Assembly: GCA_007922195.1 (NCBI GenBank)
Contig: ML681991.1
Coordinates: forward strand, 42,486,905 to 42,550,904
Direction of reading: 5' to 3'
Source of the DNA: Podocnemis expansa
Taxonomy: Eukaryota; Chordata; Testudines; Podocnemididae
DNA length: 64,000 bases
The stretch's first letter is position 1, and every line of letters starts with the position of its first letter. The notes under the pieces were generated by a model. The model searched no databases, was not told where the DNA came from, and worked only from the letters and a program-made list of their open reading frames with translations. Shown one piece after another: positions 1 to 12,300 of this stretch. A program made the translations under genes and the position numbers.

Positions 1-2360
1 CCCTATTGTGCTCTTCAGACTGCTCTGCTCTTGTCTCGACCTCAGTCACATTGCATGTTTCATTGGTGGCTCTGCAGGCACCACCAAGAGTGAATCAGAG
101 CAAGCCCCCCCCAGCACCGCAGGTCATCACTAAGCCTGCTGGTTAATTTTCATTAAATAAACACGGTGCGGCTGGTGGGACATTCCCAGCTGCCCTTTAT
201 CCAGGTATTTTGGCATGTTTCTCTAAACCACTGACTTGCCTGTAATTGTTTCTGGCAGCATTCACCTCGGTCATAACAGAGCTTCCACCAACTGTACATC
301 TCATTATATAATTAGCTCTGATCTTTCACAGCTGACGTCTGGTCTGCCTGGCTAGTGCTCCTGGTGAAATTATCTTTTACTTTGACATCCCCTGGGATCT
401 CAACATGAGACTCGGTGTCTGCAAGACTTAATGTTGTTCAGTGCAGTCTTCCTGCTGGTTGAGGATCTGCCGTGATCTTGCCAGTCACAGGGCATGGCCT
501 CCAGTATTCCCTGCTTTGAGCCACCCAGGAACTGTTCTTGCTTTCCCCGACCCAGCTCTCTAGTGTTTCTTAACCTATAGCTGCACATCCATTGGACAGG
601 TATGGCTGATGTGTGCACCGTGCACACCTATAGCGCTATAAATAAATATTGCCCTCTTCTCTTGACAAAGCAAATGATAAGCATGGATAGCCATGCAAAG
701 GAAGGTGAATCTTTACTTGCTGCACTGTTACTCCATCCCCCCAAAAGGCCTCAAACTGTGGTGCACTGGCACAGCTAGGCCTGGCCACTCCTTAAGTGTA
801 TCTGGTCCTGAATCCCACTAGCTCGGGAGCATATCTGCTCATGGTGCTTTTACATTCACCTCTTCTTTCTGTGTCAAATGGACCTACTGCAAACACTGAT
901 GAGTGGCCTGACCCAGGAACCATCCCTGTTGAGACCTTGTAATTTCCTCCCAGGGCCTTATTCTTGCTGTTGTCACCTCCTTACCAAGAGGCCAGCAAGA
1001 TCCCCTGCTTCCCACAGCAGACCTTACCTGTTCTTTTCTGACCCAGCTTAGAGAGGAGAGATCCTATTTTAATTTGTGCCCTTGACCTAGATACAGGAAG
1101 TCTTGCCCTACTCTGTACCCTGCCTCCCCAGAGACCAGAGTTCAGCTTTCCCCAGAGCTCTCCTGCTCTGATGGTCTTAAAGTGCAGGAGCTCACTCTCC
1201 GTGGCAGTTTTACAGAGAAAGACAGCTGTTCAGTAACACATATGCAAATAAGCTTCAAGACAGCGTGTGTATGTGTGTCATCTCAAGATTGGCATTAACC
1301 AGTTAAAAATCCAGAAGTTACAGAAGTGCCGGCTCCCATTCCAGCCAGCTAATCAGTGATGCGGTTTGCCAGCCCATGAACACCTTCTTTTGTCTATAGT
1401 TGCTGGTAGGCATGCCTTAACTTTTAGTTGAAAGACGCTGTCATGGAACTTCAAAGATTCCTAACCCCCATTGAATCACTGAGAAATAGGTACCTAAATG
1501 CCTTTGAGACTCTTGCCACTCCCCTTCCATGCTGCTGTCTGTACCCAGCAGCTGGCAGCAATTGATCAATTATTCCTGGTTATGAAATTTATTTACTTTT
1601 AGTAAAACAACATAATCAATTTTGAATGGTTATTTCCAAATCCAAAAGCCAGTAGACATCCAATAACAACCTCAGCAGGTGCCCATTTCCCCTGCATCCT
1701 TTTGAAATAGTTACTTGTCCCCGGCAAAGGATTGCTGGTGTCATTTCATGAACTGCTACTCAAACAGTCCTGAACTAAACCAATAATCCTAGAAGATCTT
1801 GAGCAGTGCTTTGGCAAGTGTAATCATCAAGCCCTGGCGGTTCTAAGGGCTCTATTCTACTAGAGAATTAAAAATCCCAGTTATAGTTCTAGGGAGGATT
1901 AATGTGGACTGGCCCAGAAAACATAATCATACAACAGATGCCATCTATCACAGGCTACAGGCTGTAATTTTCTGCTTTGTCTATTTATAAAAATGTTTCA
2001 TTTTACCTGGAGCAAAATTCACGAGTTAAAGTAATATTCATTAGTGGGTGGGGAAATGAAGTCACTTTTTATTTCTGGGTAAAATTATCCTAGAATTTCT
2101 GTGCTAGCTGGGTTGTTCATGGGATTACTTTTAGATAATTTTTCGCTGTCATTTGCCCAGCTGTTATTTACATTCTGGCCGTGTTGCTTGTTCTGTACAC
2201 TGGCTGAGTAGAGCTGGGTGAAATGATTTGGACAAATAGTTGATTTGCCCCCCGAAATGCAGTTTTGGGTCAACTGCAACTTTGTGGATTAGATATGAAT
2301 TTGTTTACTTGTTTTGGGCCAAAAAAAAAAAAGTCAGGCTTGATTCACAAAACAAGAGGA
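1..2360. other. Unassigned non-coding DNA
   Basis: Only short unrelated ORFs, no splice-bounded coding segment and no transposon end that I recognise. A 12-base A run lies near 2321. Confidence 0.5.
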
Positions 2361-2379
2361 GGCGTAAGTGTCGGGGGTT

Positions 2380-2650
2380 ACCTTGTAGCAAATAGCCTGG
2401 TGGTTAGCAGGCTGACCTAAGCTGTGGGAGGCCTTGGTTTAATTCACAAATTGTAGCGAAGACTTTGGTTTCACTCCTCCCAGACGACTGTCCTAAACAT
2501 ATAGCTCTTAGCTATTCTGGGCTGGGGATGTCTAATGCTTCCTGTTGAAGTTGTTCCACTTGGTGTAAATAAATAATTAACTATTGAACCTGGGACTTGC
2601 ATCTCCTGCATCCCATGTAGGTGTTCAAACCACTGGGACCCCTGAGTCAT
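2380..2650. repeat. tRNA-related SINE, inverted pair
   Basis: The segment AAATAGCCTGGTGGTTAGCA near 2390, followed by GTGGGAGGCCTTGGTTTAATTC, resembles the A-box/B-box head of a tRNA-derived SINE. An approximate inverted copy lies at about 2585-2645, where TTGAACCTGGGACTTGCATC ends in AACCACTGGGACC. The two halves could fold on each other. It is not a tRNA gene: there is no complete cloverleaf. Confidence 0.55.
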
Positions 2651-2942
2651 TCAGTCAGTCAGAGCCGTAACTAAGAAATTCAGTGCCCCTTACGATGGCT
2701 GGTGCCTGGAGCAAGTGGCGGGGAATGCACCCTTTAATGGAGCCACTCCAGCTCACCCGGGGCAAAGCCCCACTCACCCTGTCATAGTTACAGCTGTGCA
2801 TTCAGTCACCCTTGTATGCACTTTTTCTCTCTCACTTTTGATGCATAGTGGAATAGCTTCAACAGGAGATATTGAGGGAGCCCTGCACCAGAATAGTCCA
2901 TTATCTGGTGGTAGGGTGCACTGGAGCATAGACTTGGAGTTA

Positions 2943-3180
2943 GGCCTGGTCCACATTTACAAATTAAGTTGACTTAGCTGTGTCAGGCAGGAGTGTGAAA
3001 AATAACATGTCCTGAATGCCTCAGTTAGTCTGACTTAACAACCAGTGTAGACACCTTCCACTGACCTAGCCTCTTAGAGGGGTGGACTAACTGTGTCAAC
3101 AGAAAACCCTTTTCTATCAATGCAGGAGAATTCCACCCTGGTGCTATAGCAGCACAGGTTACAAGTGCTCAGAACTGAAC
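2943..3180 (+). mobile_element. MITE of the GGCCTGGTCYAC family, diverged
   Basis: It opens with GGCCTGGTCCACATTTACAA followed by AAGTTGACTTAGCTGTGTCA, then a GGAGTGTGAAAAAT block and an internal GTGTAGACA motif. The right end (around ACAAGTGCTCAGAAC) is badly decayed, so that limit is approximate. It is the same general family as the element at 56918-57195. Non-autonomous; no ORF. Confidence 0.55.
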
Positions 3181-4800
3181 CATTATATTAGCCCCCAAAT
3201 GAAATTTTTGTCTTTTTTTTTTTTTTCCTGATGTCAGGGTGAACCAGGAAAAAGCCTCTTGGATCCCCTCTGTTCACAGCCAATCAGGACTCTGCTATGG
3301 TGGAGCCTTCTTCCGACCAGCACCCGGGTCTCCACGCTACCTGTAGCCAGCTCCCAAATTCAGGTCCAGAGGGTCCAACCCTTGCTTTCTCTGGTTTCCC
3401 TTGGGGGGAGGGGGTTTCCTCCCTCCACGAGGGTCCCAGTAATCCCAATCAGCAGTGACACTCTGCCAGTGTAGAAGTCAGAGGGTTTAATAGCTATCCA
3501 GTTTGCACAGCAGCTAGGACAGTTGGCTTTCAAATCAACCAGGAAGTCTAGCAGTAAATCCCCAGGAAGAGCCCCAGAGAGCCTGCTTCTCAGACCTCCA
3601 TCTTCCTTCTCTGCCCCCCCCCCCCAAGCCCTTTGTTCTCCTCTGCAACCAGCTGCCCTGCCCCCAGTCTAACCTGGCCACAGCCTGTCACCCACAGGGG
3701 GTCCAGGTAAGGTCAGACTAAAGCCTTGTCCCCTCTAGTGGTACCTACAGTTATCACACACCCGTGTCCCATCACTAGAGTACCATCACCAAAGTACAGG
3801 AACAAAAAAGAACACCATTTGGGCATCGCCCCTGGCATCCCACGGTAGTCCAAGAGGTTTTCTCACTTTATCACACCTGATTCACCAGAAATTCAGTTTT
3901 GGTTCAGCTCAGATTGATGCAGGAGAGGCAGAACAACCAGCAGACAGAAAAAGTCAGTTTGTCTGTTTCTAGTTCTGAGCTGCAGGACTCATGTGCAAGT
4001 GAGGGGGCTTGATGGGCTCTTTGGCAGCTTGACAGCCATTTTATGTTTACCTTTCAGGGAATTTTAAATTGATTCTTGCCATGTTTACTTTAAACAGCTA
4101 ATTCAGTGCAACATATCTGCATCCTGGATGCATGTTCATAAACTGGAAGATCTAATCTGCTCTGCTTCGTGGAGTTAGTTGCTTTTGTGTTTAATCCCAT
4201 ATGTTCATGAACAGCTGCCCCAAGACTGGAGTGGGATTTTATGAATAGGCTGAAAAACGGGGCGTCACTCAGGTATTCACAGTTCAGGTACAATGAGCTC
4301 CCAGTATACTGAATGTACGCTGGCCGAACATTAGGGTGACCACCCCTCCTAGTTTGGGGGTGGGGATGACAGTCCTGAACATACATTTCAAGTCCTGGTG
4401 CCAGGCTGAATGAATCCTGGACAGCATTAGTCATGGATTCCCTATTGTGCAGCTTTGCACCTGCCCAAGGCTCAGGGGTGTTGCTAGCCTCTTCACAGTG
4501 GAGTCCCCCCAACCCTGTTACTCCCCTTCGGCACGAGACCATGTCCCTTTTTCCCCAACTCTTCTCACAGAGGCCACCCTGGCCAGGTCAGAAGCCAGCG
4601 CTTGGCAGTAGTAAGAGACCCAGACTCTCCACCTGTCATGGGCAGCACACCTCAGGAGGTGGAGACACAGACTGTGGGCTGCTTTGAGGCACCTTCCAGC
4701 CTGGCCAGAGTATGGGACCTCAGTGGGGAGAGAGGAGAAAGAGGTGGGGCCACAGAAGGGATGGGGACTCCTGCATCTGTCCCATTTTTGAAGACAGAGA
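3181..4800. other. Unassigned non-coding DNA
   Basis: Contains a T run near 3212-3226 and a C run near 3605-3617. The text between 3240 and 3830 has a repeat-like appearance (LTR or other) but no terminal motif could be identified. The ORFs here (up to 157 codons, running to 5075) show no family resemblance. Confidence 0.4.
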
Positions 4801-4814
4801 GGTGCAGGAAACCC

Positions 4815-5010
4815 AGCCTGTGTTTATGTAGCACTGCTCCTCTGAGCCTCTCAAAGCATGTTAATTCACTACCCCTCCCAAGTCCCACCAGTTTGTGTAA
4901 ATGCTGGCCCCATTTATGTGTTACAAAACTAAGGCAGAGTGAGGGGAAGCAGCTGGTCCAAGATCCCAGCTGTGGTGTGCTAGGAATGGTTCCCAGCATC
5001 TGCACTTATA
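4815..5010 (+). repeat. SINE/LINE-tail fragment of the AAACTAAGGCAGAGTGAGGGG type
   Basis: CCTCTCAAAGCATGTTAATTCA, then CCATTTATGTGTTACAAAACTAAGGCAGAGTGAGGGGAAGCAGCTGGTCCAAGATC matches the common amniote SINE tail pattern CCATTTTACAGATG..AACTGAGGCACAGAGAGG..TGGCCCAAGGTCAC. The same unit recurs near 49620-49740. Exact family name not assigned. Confidence 0.5.
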
Positions 5011-5628
5011 GCCCCTTGTGCAAAGCACTTGTGCCACCCCACATCCTGCTGCATAAAAGGCCAACAATACCCTAAACTCTGCCACCAAAAAAACCCAAAA
5101 AACCAAAACCTTTCTCCTCTGGGCTCTGACAAAGGCTGGTAACATACCCTCGACAAGGCCCTGCTGTACTAGAATGGAGATAATGGTTTTTACTGGCTTT
5201 GCTGCTCTGAAGCATGCTTCCTCGTGCTTCCCTCTGTTCAGTCTGCTATGACAGCTAGGATGTGTTGGGGCTGGATGTGTACCAGAAGAGGCATCCTGGC
5301 TGGTGTCTTGTCAGGGGCTCAGGTCTGCTGGCTGAGGGCAAACTGCTGTTTAATTCAGTGTTGTGTCAGCCAGGGTTGCCTAGTGCTCTGGATAGCTGGG
5401 AGCACTGGGGGTTCATGCAGGATGCAGTCCTGCTTTGCACAAAGCAGTTTATCTCAGACCTTCCAAGGAAACACCAAAGAGATCTTTTCTGACGTACCCA
5501 TTGTTTGCTGCACTACCAGGGAAGCCAGCTGTTCTCAGGAACAGTCCTTCTGGAGGTGTTCCAAGGTGGGCATGGTGTCTAAACACCACCCACTGACATC
5601 TTTGTGATGAGACACTCATTCCTCGGAG

Positions 5629-5811
5629 CAACGGTTCTCAACCACTGTGTCAGGACACATTACTGTGTTGCCACATAGGGTAAGTGTGCCACAGAGAGCT
5701 GGGGTCTGGGAGATGACTGGATTTGGCCCTGTGGAGGAGGGGCTGGTGTGTCCTGTATGGTCACAGTATGACACCAATCTGTCACGATATGCAACAGGTT
5801 GAGAACCACTG
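5629..5811. mobile_element. hAT-type MITE, 183 bp
   Basis: Terminal inverted repeats are CAACGGTTCTCAACC on the left and GGTTGAGAACCACTG on the right. The flanking 8-mers CCTCGGAG (5621-5628) and CCTTAGAG (5812-5819) agree at 6 of 8 positions, as expected for an old hAT target-site duplication. It has no coding capacity. Confidence 0.8.
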
Positions 5812-6216
5812 CCTTAGAGTAAACCACAACCTACTGCTGTGCATGTCATCAAATGGGCTCTTGCTTCAGTGATGGGAGCTGTTTGTATTACTTGCTCTCA
5901 TGCTACTTAAAAGGGGTTTCAGCTTTACTTTGTGTACCAGATGGAGGTCACCATTAAAGGTAGGTGTTCTTCCAACCTAATCTCAGCAGCATAATTGGAT
6001 GCATACTCCTCTGTTCTCAGGCCATGCTGTTCTGGGCTGATATAGCTCCACTGGGGGACATAGGCAGAAGTGAAATTTTGGCAGGGCCTGCGGCTAAAGT
6101 GAGTGGGCCAGCCAAAAAATAAGTGCTTTCCAGACTTCCTGCTTCCAGTCATGTGAAGCAAAAAGCTTGGGAAGCCACTGGCTGAGAAAGTGCCAGTTGC
6201 CAAAGTAGCCTACATG

Positions 6217-6391
6217 CAGTGGTTTTCAAACTTAGGGTCAGGACCCAGTACTGGGTTGCAGACCCTCAAGCACTGGGTCGCGGTGCCCCTTGCTGCCACT
6301 GCCAAAGGACTGGAATGCACTGCTCAAAGATGTAATTGTTGGGTCATGGGCATAAATGGGGAAAAAAAAGAAAAAAGTTTGAAAACCACTG
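6217..6391. mobile_element. hAT-type MITE, 175 bp
   Basis: CAGTGGTTTTCAAAC on the left pairs with GTTTGAAAACCACTG on the right, a perfect 15 bp inverted repeat. The interior carries GGGTCAGGACCC and a GGGTCATGGGC block, with an A-rich stretch before the right end. A target duplication is not convincing. Confidence 0.8.
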
Positions 6392-6399
6392 GCTTAAGT

Positions 6400-9300
6400 G
6401 GGCCTGCTTGCAAAATGGGTGGCCCATGGCCCACCTACACCCATCTGTAGCTATGCCCCTGACTTCCACTACCTAGTATTATTTAAAGGCAGCATTGTGT
6501 GTCCCATCATGATGCTAATAACTCACAGGTTGATCTAGCTCTCTTGTTTTGACCCCAGACTAGCAATTTCCAGTTGATTTGATGCTCCCGATACACTCGA
6601 GTCTTTAAGGTTTGCTTAGTGACTGATTCTCCAGACTCAAATTTCAGTTCTCACTTTGCTCAGTAAAGTACTTTTACTTTTATGCAGCAACCCTGTGATG
6701 CATGTACACATTCTATTGATCAGAGAGATTGACTTTCACATGTGGCCATCAAACAATGGTGTATGTTCTCTGGAAAACATTGCTGGAGGTTATTACAGAA
6801 AAGGCATCAAATAAATAAAAGGAGAAGGAGACAAAGAAACATAGCTCTCCTCACTGGATAGATTTGGGGACTTTGTAGAAACAATACAAAGAGGATGATG
6901 AGAAATTACATTACAGAAACGATCCAAGGCTTTGGAAATGTTCATTTTGGGTGGAAGGCGCTATAGAAGCGTAAGGTCTAGCCTGTGCCAAGTTTGAGTG
7001 GATATGTGAGAAGTGCTGGGAGATGCAAGGAAGATTTTCATGTTGAGACTCAGTGGCAGGCTGCAGTTGCCTACAGAGCTACCAGCGCCCCAAAGCAGTA
7101 GGAAAGGGGCAGGTGAGGCTACTGCACCGGGCCTTCCTCACAGACCAGGGGGCAGCAGCGACCACACTTCCTGTGCAACACAGCTATGTTTGCACTGAGT
7201 CTGCTGGATGTTCCCCTTGCCTCTGCTTTGAGCAGAAAGCACAGATGCCAGGCGTGGGGGCCCTAGTTTTTCCCTGACACATTTTCTTTCCCAAGGGAAT
7301 AGCAAGGCCTATGAAAAACAGGCCAGCTCTCTAGCCCCTCAAACTCCTGGGTTTATTTTAATCTTTGCCGCTCTTATTAGCGTTTTACATACAGTCGGGA
7401 TACTCTATTTATCTGTGAGAATATTTAATTCTTTTATTAATTCTGCTCAGCAAGCAGCCTCCACGAGACTGTACTGCACTGAGTACCACAGATTAACTGT
7501 GGTTGGAGTTGAAAAGAACTTCTTTTCATCAGTTTTAAATCTGCTATTGCTCAATTTTGCTGACTGTCACTTTAATCCAGTATTGGGAGAGAAGTTCTAA
7601 ACCATTTATCAGTCATGTCCAAGTTCAGTTGTCTAATCTTTTCACTCTCTCCTGGGGTAGAAGTTCTCAAGGACACTAATGATTTTCATTGCCCATATTT
7701 GCATTCAAGGCTGGTCCTAAATAAGTGGGAGCAGCCATTGCTTGTGTTATGGAAAACGTTACATCATCCAACCAGGGAGCAGAAGCAGGGTGAGTTAAGT
7801 GCCCAAAGGCAAATGAGTCCCAAACAAGCCATAGGCTGCCCATCTTTTTTCCATGCCAGCCAGCAAATTAGAGAAACTTTCACTCGATTTTAGCTAGTTT
7901 CATTGGGGCATGACATCGAATGACTGAGAAGAGCTGTGTTTACTGTATCGTGTATTTGCACTTTATAATGCCACTTGCTGTTCTTCAGTGGCCACAGATT
8001 TGTTGCTATACTTCAAGCCACCTGAGCATGCCTGCTGGCCTGCAGCTTAGCATCCTAGAACCGAGTAGCGGAGTCCCTGGACAGCAACAGAAGTGGGGCC
8101 TATGGAGGGCAGGGGACCATGGCAGGACTCAGGCAGGCATATCAGGGTTGGGCTGCGTGACAATGTTTGGACTCTACAGAGCACCTCAGCCTTTGTGTTG
8201 TTGGGGCTTTCCCCAGAGCAAGCTGAGGGTAGAATTATTCAGCCTTTTAGCTCTGGGTGGAAAAGCCTGCAGGCCAGTGCTCCTGTCATTTGCAGATAGT
8301 TTGCAGTTCGATCTCCTGGCAAAGGCTGGAATGGGAGCCTGGGTCCTTTGATCAAACGTGTGGATCCACAGCATCTTGGAGACCACCCTGCCTGCAGAGG
8401 GCACTTAAGTTCTTTTTCAGCATGGGGCAGTGGAGTGTGGGGGGAGAAACATCAGTTGCTCACCTGCTTCTGGAATTTGGAACAAAAACCACTTGTGGGC
8501 TGTGAGGTGATGTTTTTCGCAGCCAGCTGCAAAACTTCCCATGCAACCTACAGAGAGACAAACTGGTTCCTCCCTGGCTTTGGCGTGAGGATTGCAGTTG
8601 TGACTCATGTGGGCCTCCCTGAGCTTGCCTGTCAAAACCAGAAACTGAGCTGCAGTGATGTGAGCAGCAGGCTAGGCAGCCCCTGGGTACAAGCCTGCTG
8701 GGGATCCTACTTACAGCTGCTGCTATATTGTTGTTTTTAGTGAGCTAGCTCACTCCCAGCTAGCTTAAGTTTGCTCCATGCGCTGGACTCATGCCTCCCA
8801 ACTGTAGAGCATATCGCTTCGGGAAGTACAGAGTTTAGGTAAACAACTGCATAAACCCTCCACTCCTGAAGTTGCAAGGAGTCACTGGGCATTATCTGCA
8901 GGCTTTCTGTGCATTAGGTGTATTTTTACTGACTAGTGAGTGAGAGGGGGCAGGTTGGTAAAGCTGGGGCTGAGCCAGGGAGATTTGGGGAGTAGGTTGC
9001 TCCAAGAGCATCACAGAGTTGGGACCATGATATAAGGAGAGCTCAGTCTGAGTTTCTCCTCCCCGCCCCCTAGTGTGCTTTATGAAGGGGATTAGGGGTA
9101 TGTGGCTGGCAAAGTTCCAGTCTGCAGCATCCCAGTACAGAAAACTGTGGCCTGTAACAGGAGGCAGGGCATGGGTGTTCTTGCCATGGGGATTGTCAGC
9201 GGGAAGGAAGGATCTGGCAGCAGGCTGGATTTACTGACTCAAGGGAAAGGTTGGGAGTGGAGGGAAATATTCTGTGTGCAGGCAGGATGGGACTGTAGAT

Positions 9301-12300
9301 GCGGCTGTGAAATGTGACAAGTGTGCTGTTCTGGGGTGTGGCGGTGCTGCATCCAGCACACAGTACGTGCAGGTAGTGCCCGTCTGGCACTGTGACAAGG
9401 CAGAGCAGTAGTGTGTCATGGGAGGGTGTCTGGGGCATGCTTAAAGAAGGCAGCGTGATGATAGCTCAGCACTGTCTGAACACTGGGCCGTACCCGGAGT
9501 CCATTTAAAAACCTTGCCAGAGATGGCTGTTCTCCAGATGCATACAGCCCCTTCCCAACTTTCTGGTTGGTGTCGTTCTCTGAGTTCCATAGTACTAGAA
9601 TCTGGGGCCTTTAGCAGGGCTATTTTAGTGTTGGAGGGGGCTGTATCTTGGGAACCTCATGTTATGATGATGACAAACTTGGCTCTCTGAGCCCATTCTG
9701 CACTTTCATGAAGCACAGCTACTTTCAAGGCAATTGGGAAAAGATCACAGAATTTAGTGCACTTGGAAGAACAGCTCTTTAAATGGGAAGGTTCCCCAAC
9801 TTAGCTAGGGCTGAGCTGACTCACCACATTCATTGTATGAAATAAGCAGGAGACTGGAGGAGACAGGTTCTGCACATCCATCAGCAGCATAGCAGCGGGC
9901 TCAGAGAGGTTTTTAAGTGGCACATTCATCTCAATGCAGTGTTCTCAGGGGCAAGCGAATGCTCGATGGAAATGAATGCAGTCTGAGACAATCACTTTGA
10001 GACTGAACTGCTCTATTCATGGTAGTGGGTGTTCTCTTCCTCGCCCCTGGTTCTGGAAAGTTTTTGACATGTGTCAAGTGTGTTTGTTCTCAGCTCCTCC
10101 CTTTGGACTTCCCCAGATCTTAGCTCATGTGTTGGGGGGAAGGGGGTGGCAGATAGCTCAGATCCTCTTGGAAGAACAAGGCACCCTGATTCTCCAACTT
10201 ATGTGTTGGGGGGTGGGGGTTGGAAAGGGAGTTAGAACTCCTGCTTTGGAAGGGCCAGCCTTCAAGCACTCAGGCCATAAGGAGGTAGGTTAGGGAAGAG
10301 GGTCATACACCTGTAAATGGGCAAGGGTCCTCCAAATTCTGGCGCACACACACTGGTGGGGGACAGAGCAAGGGGTTCAGATACCCCCTAGAAGCTCAAG
10401 TCCCCTATAGCTGGGCTAACATGAGGTAGATGCAAAGGGTGGTAGAGCCCCCCGGATCTTGGCCCATGCATTAAGGTAGGGAGAAAAGCAGAGACACCCC
10501 CCTAAGAGAGGCCATGCCTCAACAGATGCTGACTCTCCTCTCCCCCTGTCATTCGCTCCTATATTCCCCTTCCCATTCCATCCCTGCAACCTCAGCTTTG
10601 CTGTTTGGCTTGTACTGAGCATGCTCCCATGATCTGAGCACACTCGCTAACGTGCCCTCGCTCTGTCCCACCAGCATTGCCAGAAGGGACTACTGGATCA
10701 TTAGTTTGCCCTCATGGATACTACAAGCCACCAACACTCTCACGCTAAACCCAACAAAATTAACGCAAAGTATTACCGTCAGGGGGAATGACTAGAACTA
10801 GACTATGACGTGCTATAGGCAGAGACTAGGAGGGACTGAGATGCACTGGTGCCCCCCAACCCCTGCAATGGCAGAGTATTGATTTGTGAGATAGCCCCAC
10901 CTAATCTTGGCAAGTGACCTGCACTCAGACACTGAGAGGTAGATAAAATACCACCAGTTCCTGCTCAGCCTCACAAGTGGTGATCAGTTGGATCCTGAGA
11001 GTATGAGCAAGACCCAACTAGCCTGGCACCTGAGAGAGAAAATGCTCAGTGCCATGTCAGCTCAGTAGCCTTCCCTTCCCAGTGCCCCATCTCCAGCCAT
11101 GGCCATGTCTGCTGATTCAGAAGAAGGAAAGCAAGCTTTTGCCCCTGCGCCATCAGAATATGCTAGGGAGGGGAAAACCCTTCCTGATGCCCGCAGGTGA
11201 CCAGCTGAAGCCTTGAAGCATGAGGCTTTAGGAACATAAGACATGAAGTGGAAGAGAGCCCATGGCTGTTAACCTCTACACCAACTGTCACAAGCCCCCA
11301 GTCATAAAATTAAGTTGTTTAGCCCCCCCCCCCCAATTTCTATTTGGAGATTGTTCTGGAACTTCACTTCTCTTATGGTTACAGACCTCCTTTTACTTGC
11401 CAGCCCAAATTTGTTCCTTTGAAACCAGTGCCTTTGAAATCAGTAGGGAAATGACCTTCAGGAATTGTTGGGAGATGATTTAGGCCAGAGGGGGGTCTCA
11501 GTAAATTTTTTGGTGGACTCAGAGTACAACCACCAACTCTTGCTGGTGGGTGCTTTTGACAACTGTTTCTTAAATGCTTAATAAACTTTAGGAAAAATAA
11601 ATAAATGAAATGTGCACCTAGCTATGGCCAAATCTTTGGCATTTAGTTTTGTAGGGCTTTTCCAAATATAATAATAAAGTACAGTTGTGTTTACTGCCAG
11701 TATTCAGCCTCTTTCTAGAGCATTGACCCATTCTACAAGGCCCCAGTCTCCTTCCATGGCATTACTCAAGAATGTCCCAGTTGCTGAACTTTGCAGAGCC
11801 GTAAGCTAGACTTGCACTGCGTACATCCTCCAACCACTGTGCTTTGGTTCATGCCTCTAGATCAGATGCTGTAGTTGGCAAAACAGTTCTGCCTTCACTG
11901 TGTTCTGTAGTGTCCACCTCACTGTGGGCATATAGGATGGGAGTTATCTGACATGGAGCACCTGTAGAGCCATACTTGAAGAAGGAAAGTTTACATATCT
12001 TGTGCAGTAATTGGGTGCTCCATTGCCCTCCTTCCCTTTTGCATTGGAGTTTCCTTTGCAGGACTTTGCAGTAGGGATGGCACTGAGGGTGATTTACCTT
12101 AGACATTGATAGTTTGGGGCACAGACTGTGGAGACTGCCTGTATGCAGGGCCCGCTTGACCATATAGGTGAACTAGGTGGTTACCTAGGGTGCCAGGCTT
12201 TAAGGGCTGCTAAAGTCATAATTCTCCTAGGGCATCAAAAAAACCCTTGGGCCAGCCTTGCCTGCATGGGCCAAACAGACACCGTTAAGAAGGCTCCAGT

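Noticed and set aside
4602..5075. 157-codon plus ORF
   Set aside because: Overlaps a SINE-like tail, has an opposing ORF of 117 codons, and shows no domain or splice context.
12138..12220. CAGGGCCCGCTTGACCATAT followed by AGGTGAACTAGG, reminiscent of a DNA transposon end
   Set aside because: Only one end-like string could be found; no matching inverted terminus or target duplication, so it is not called.
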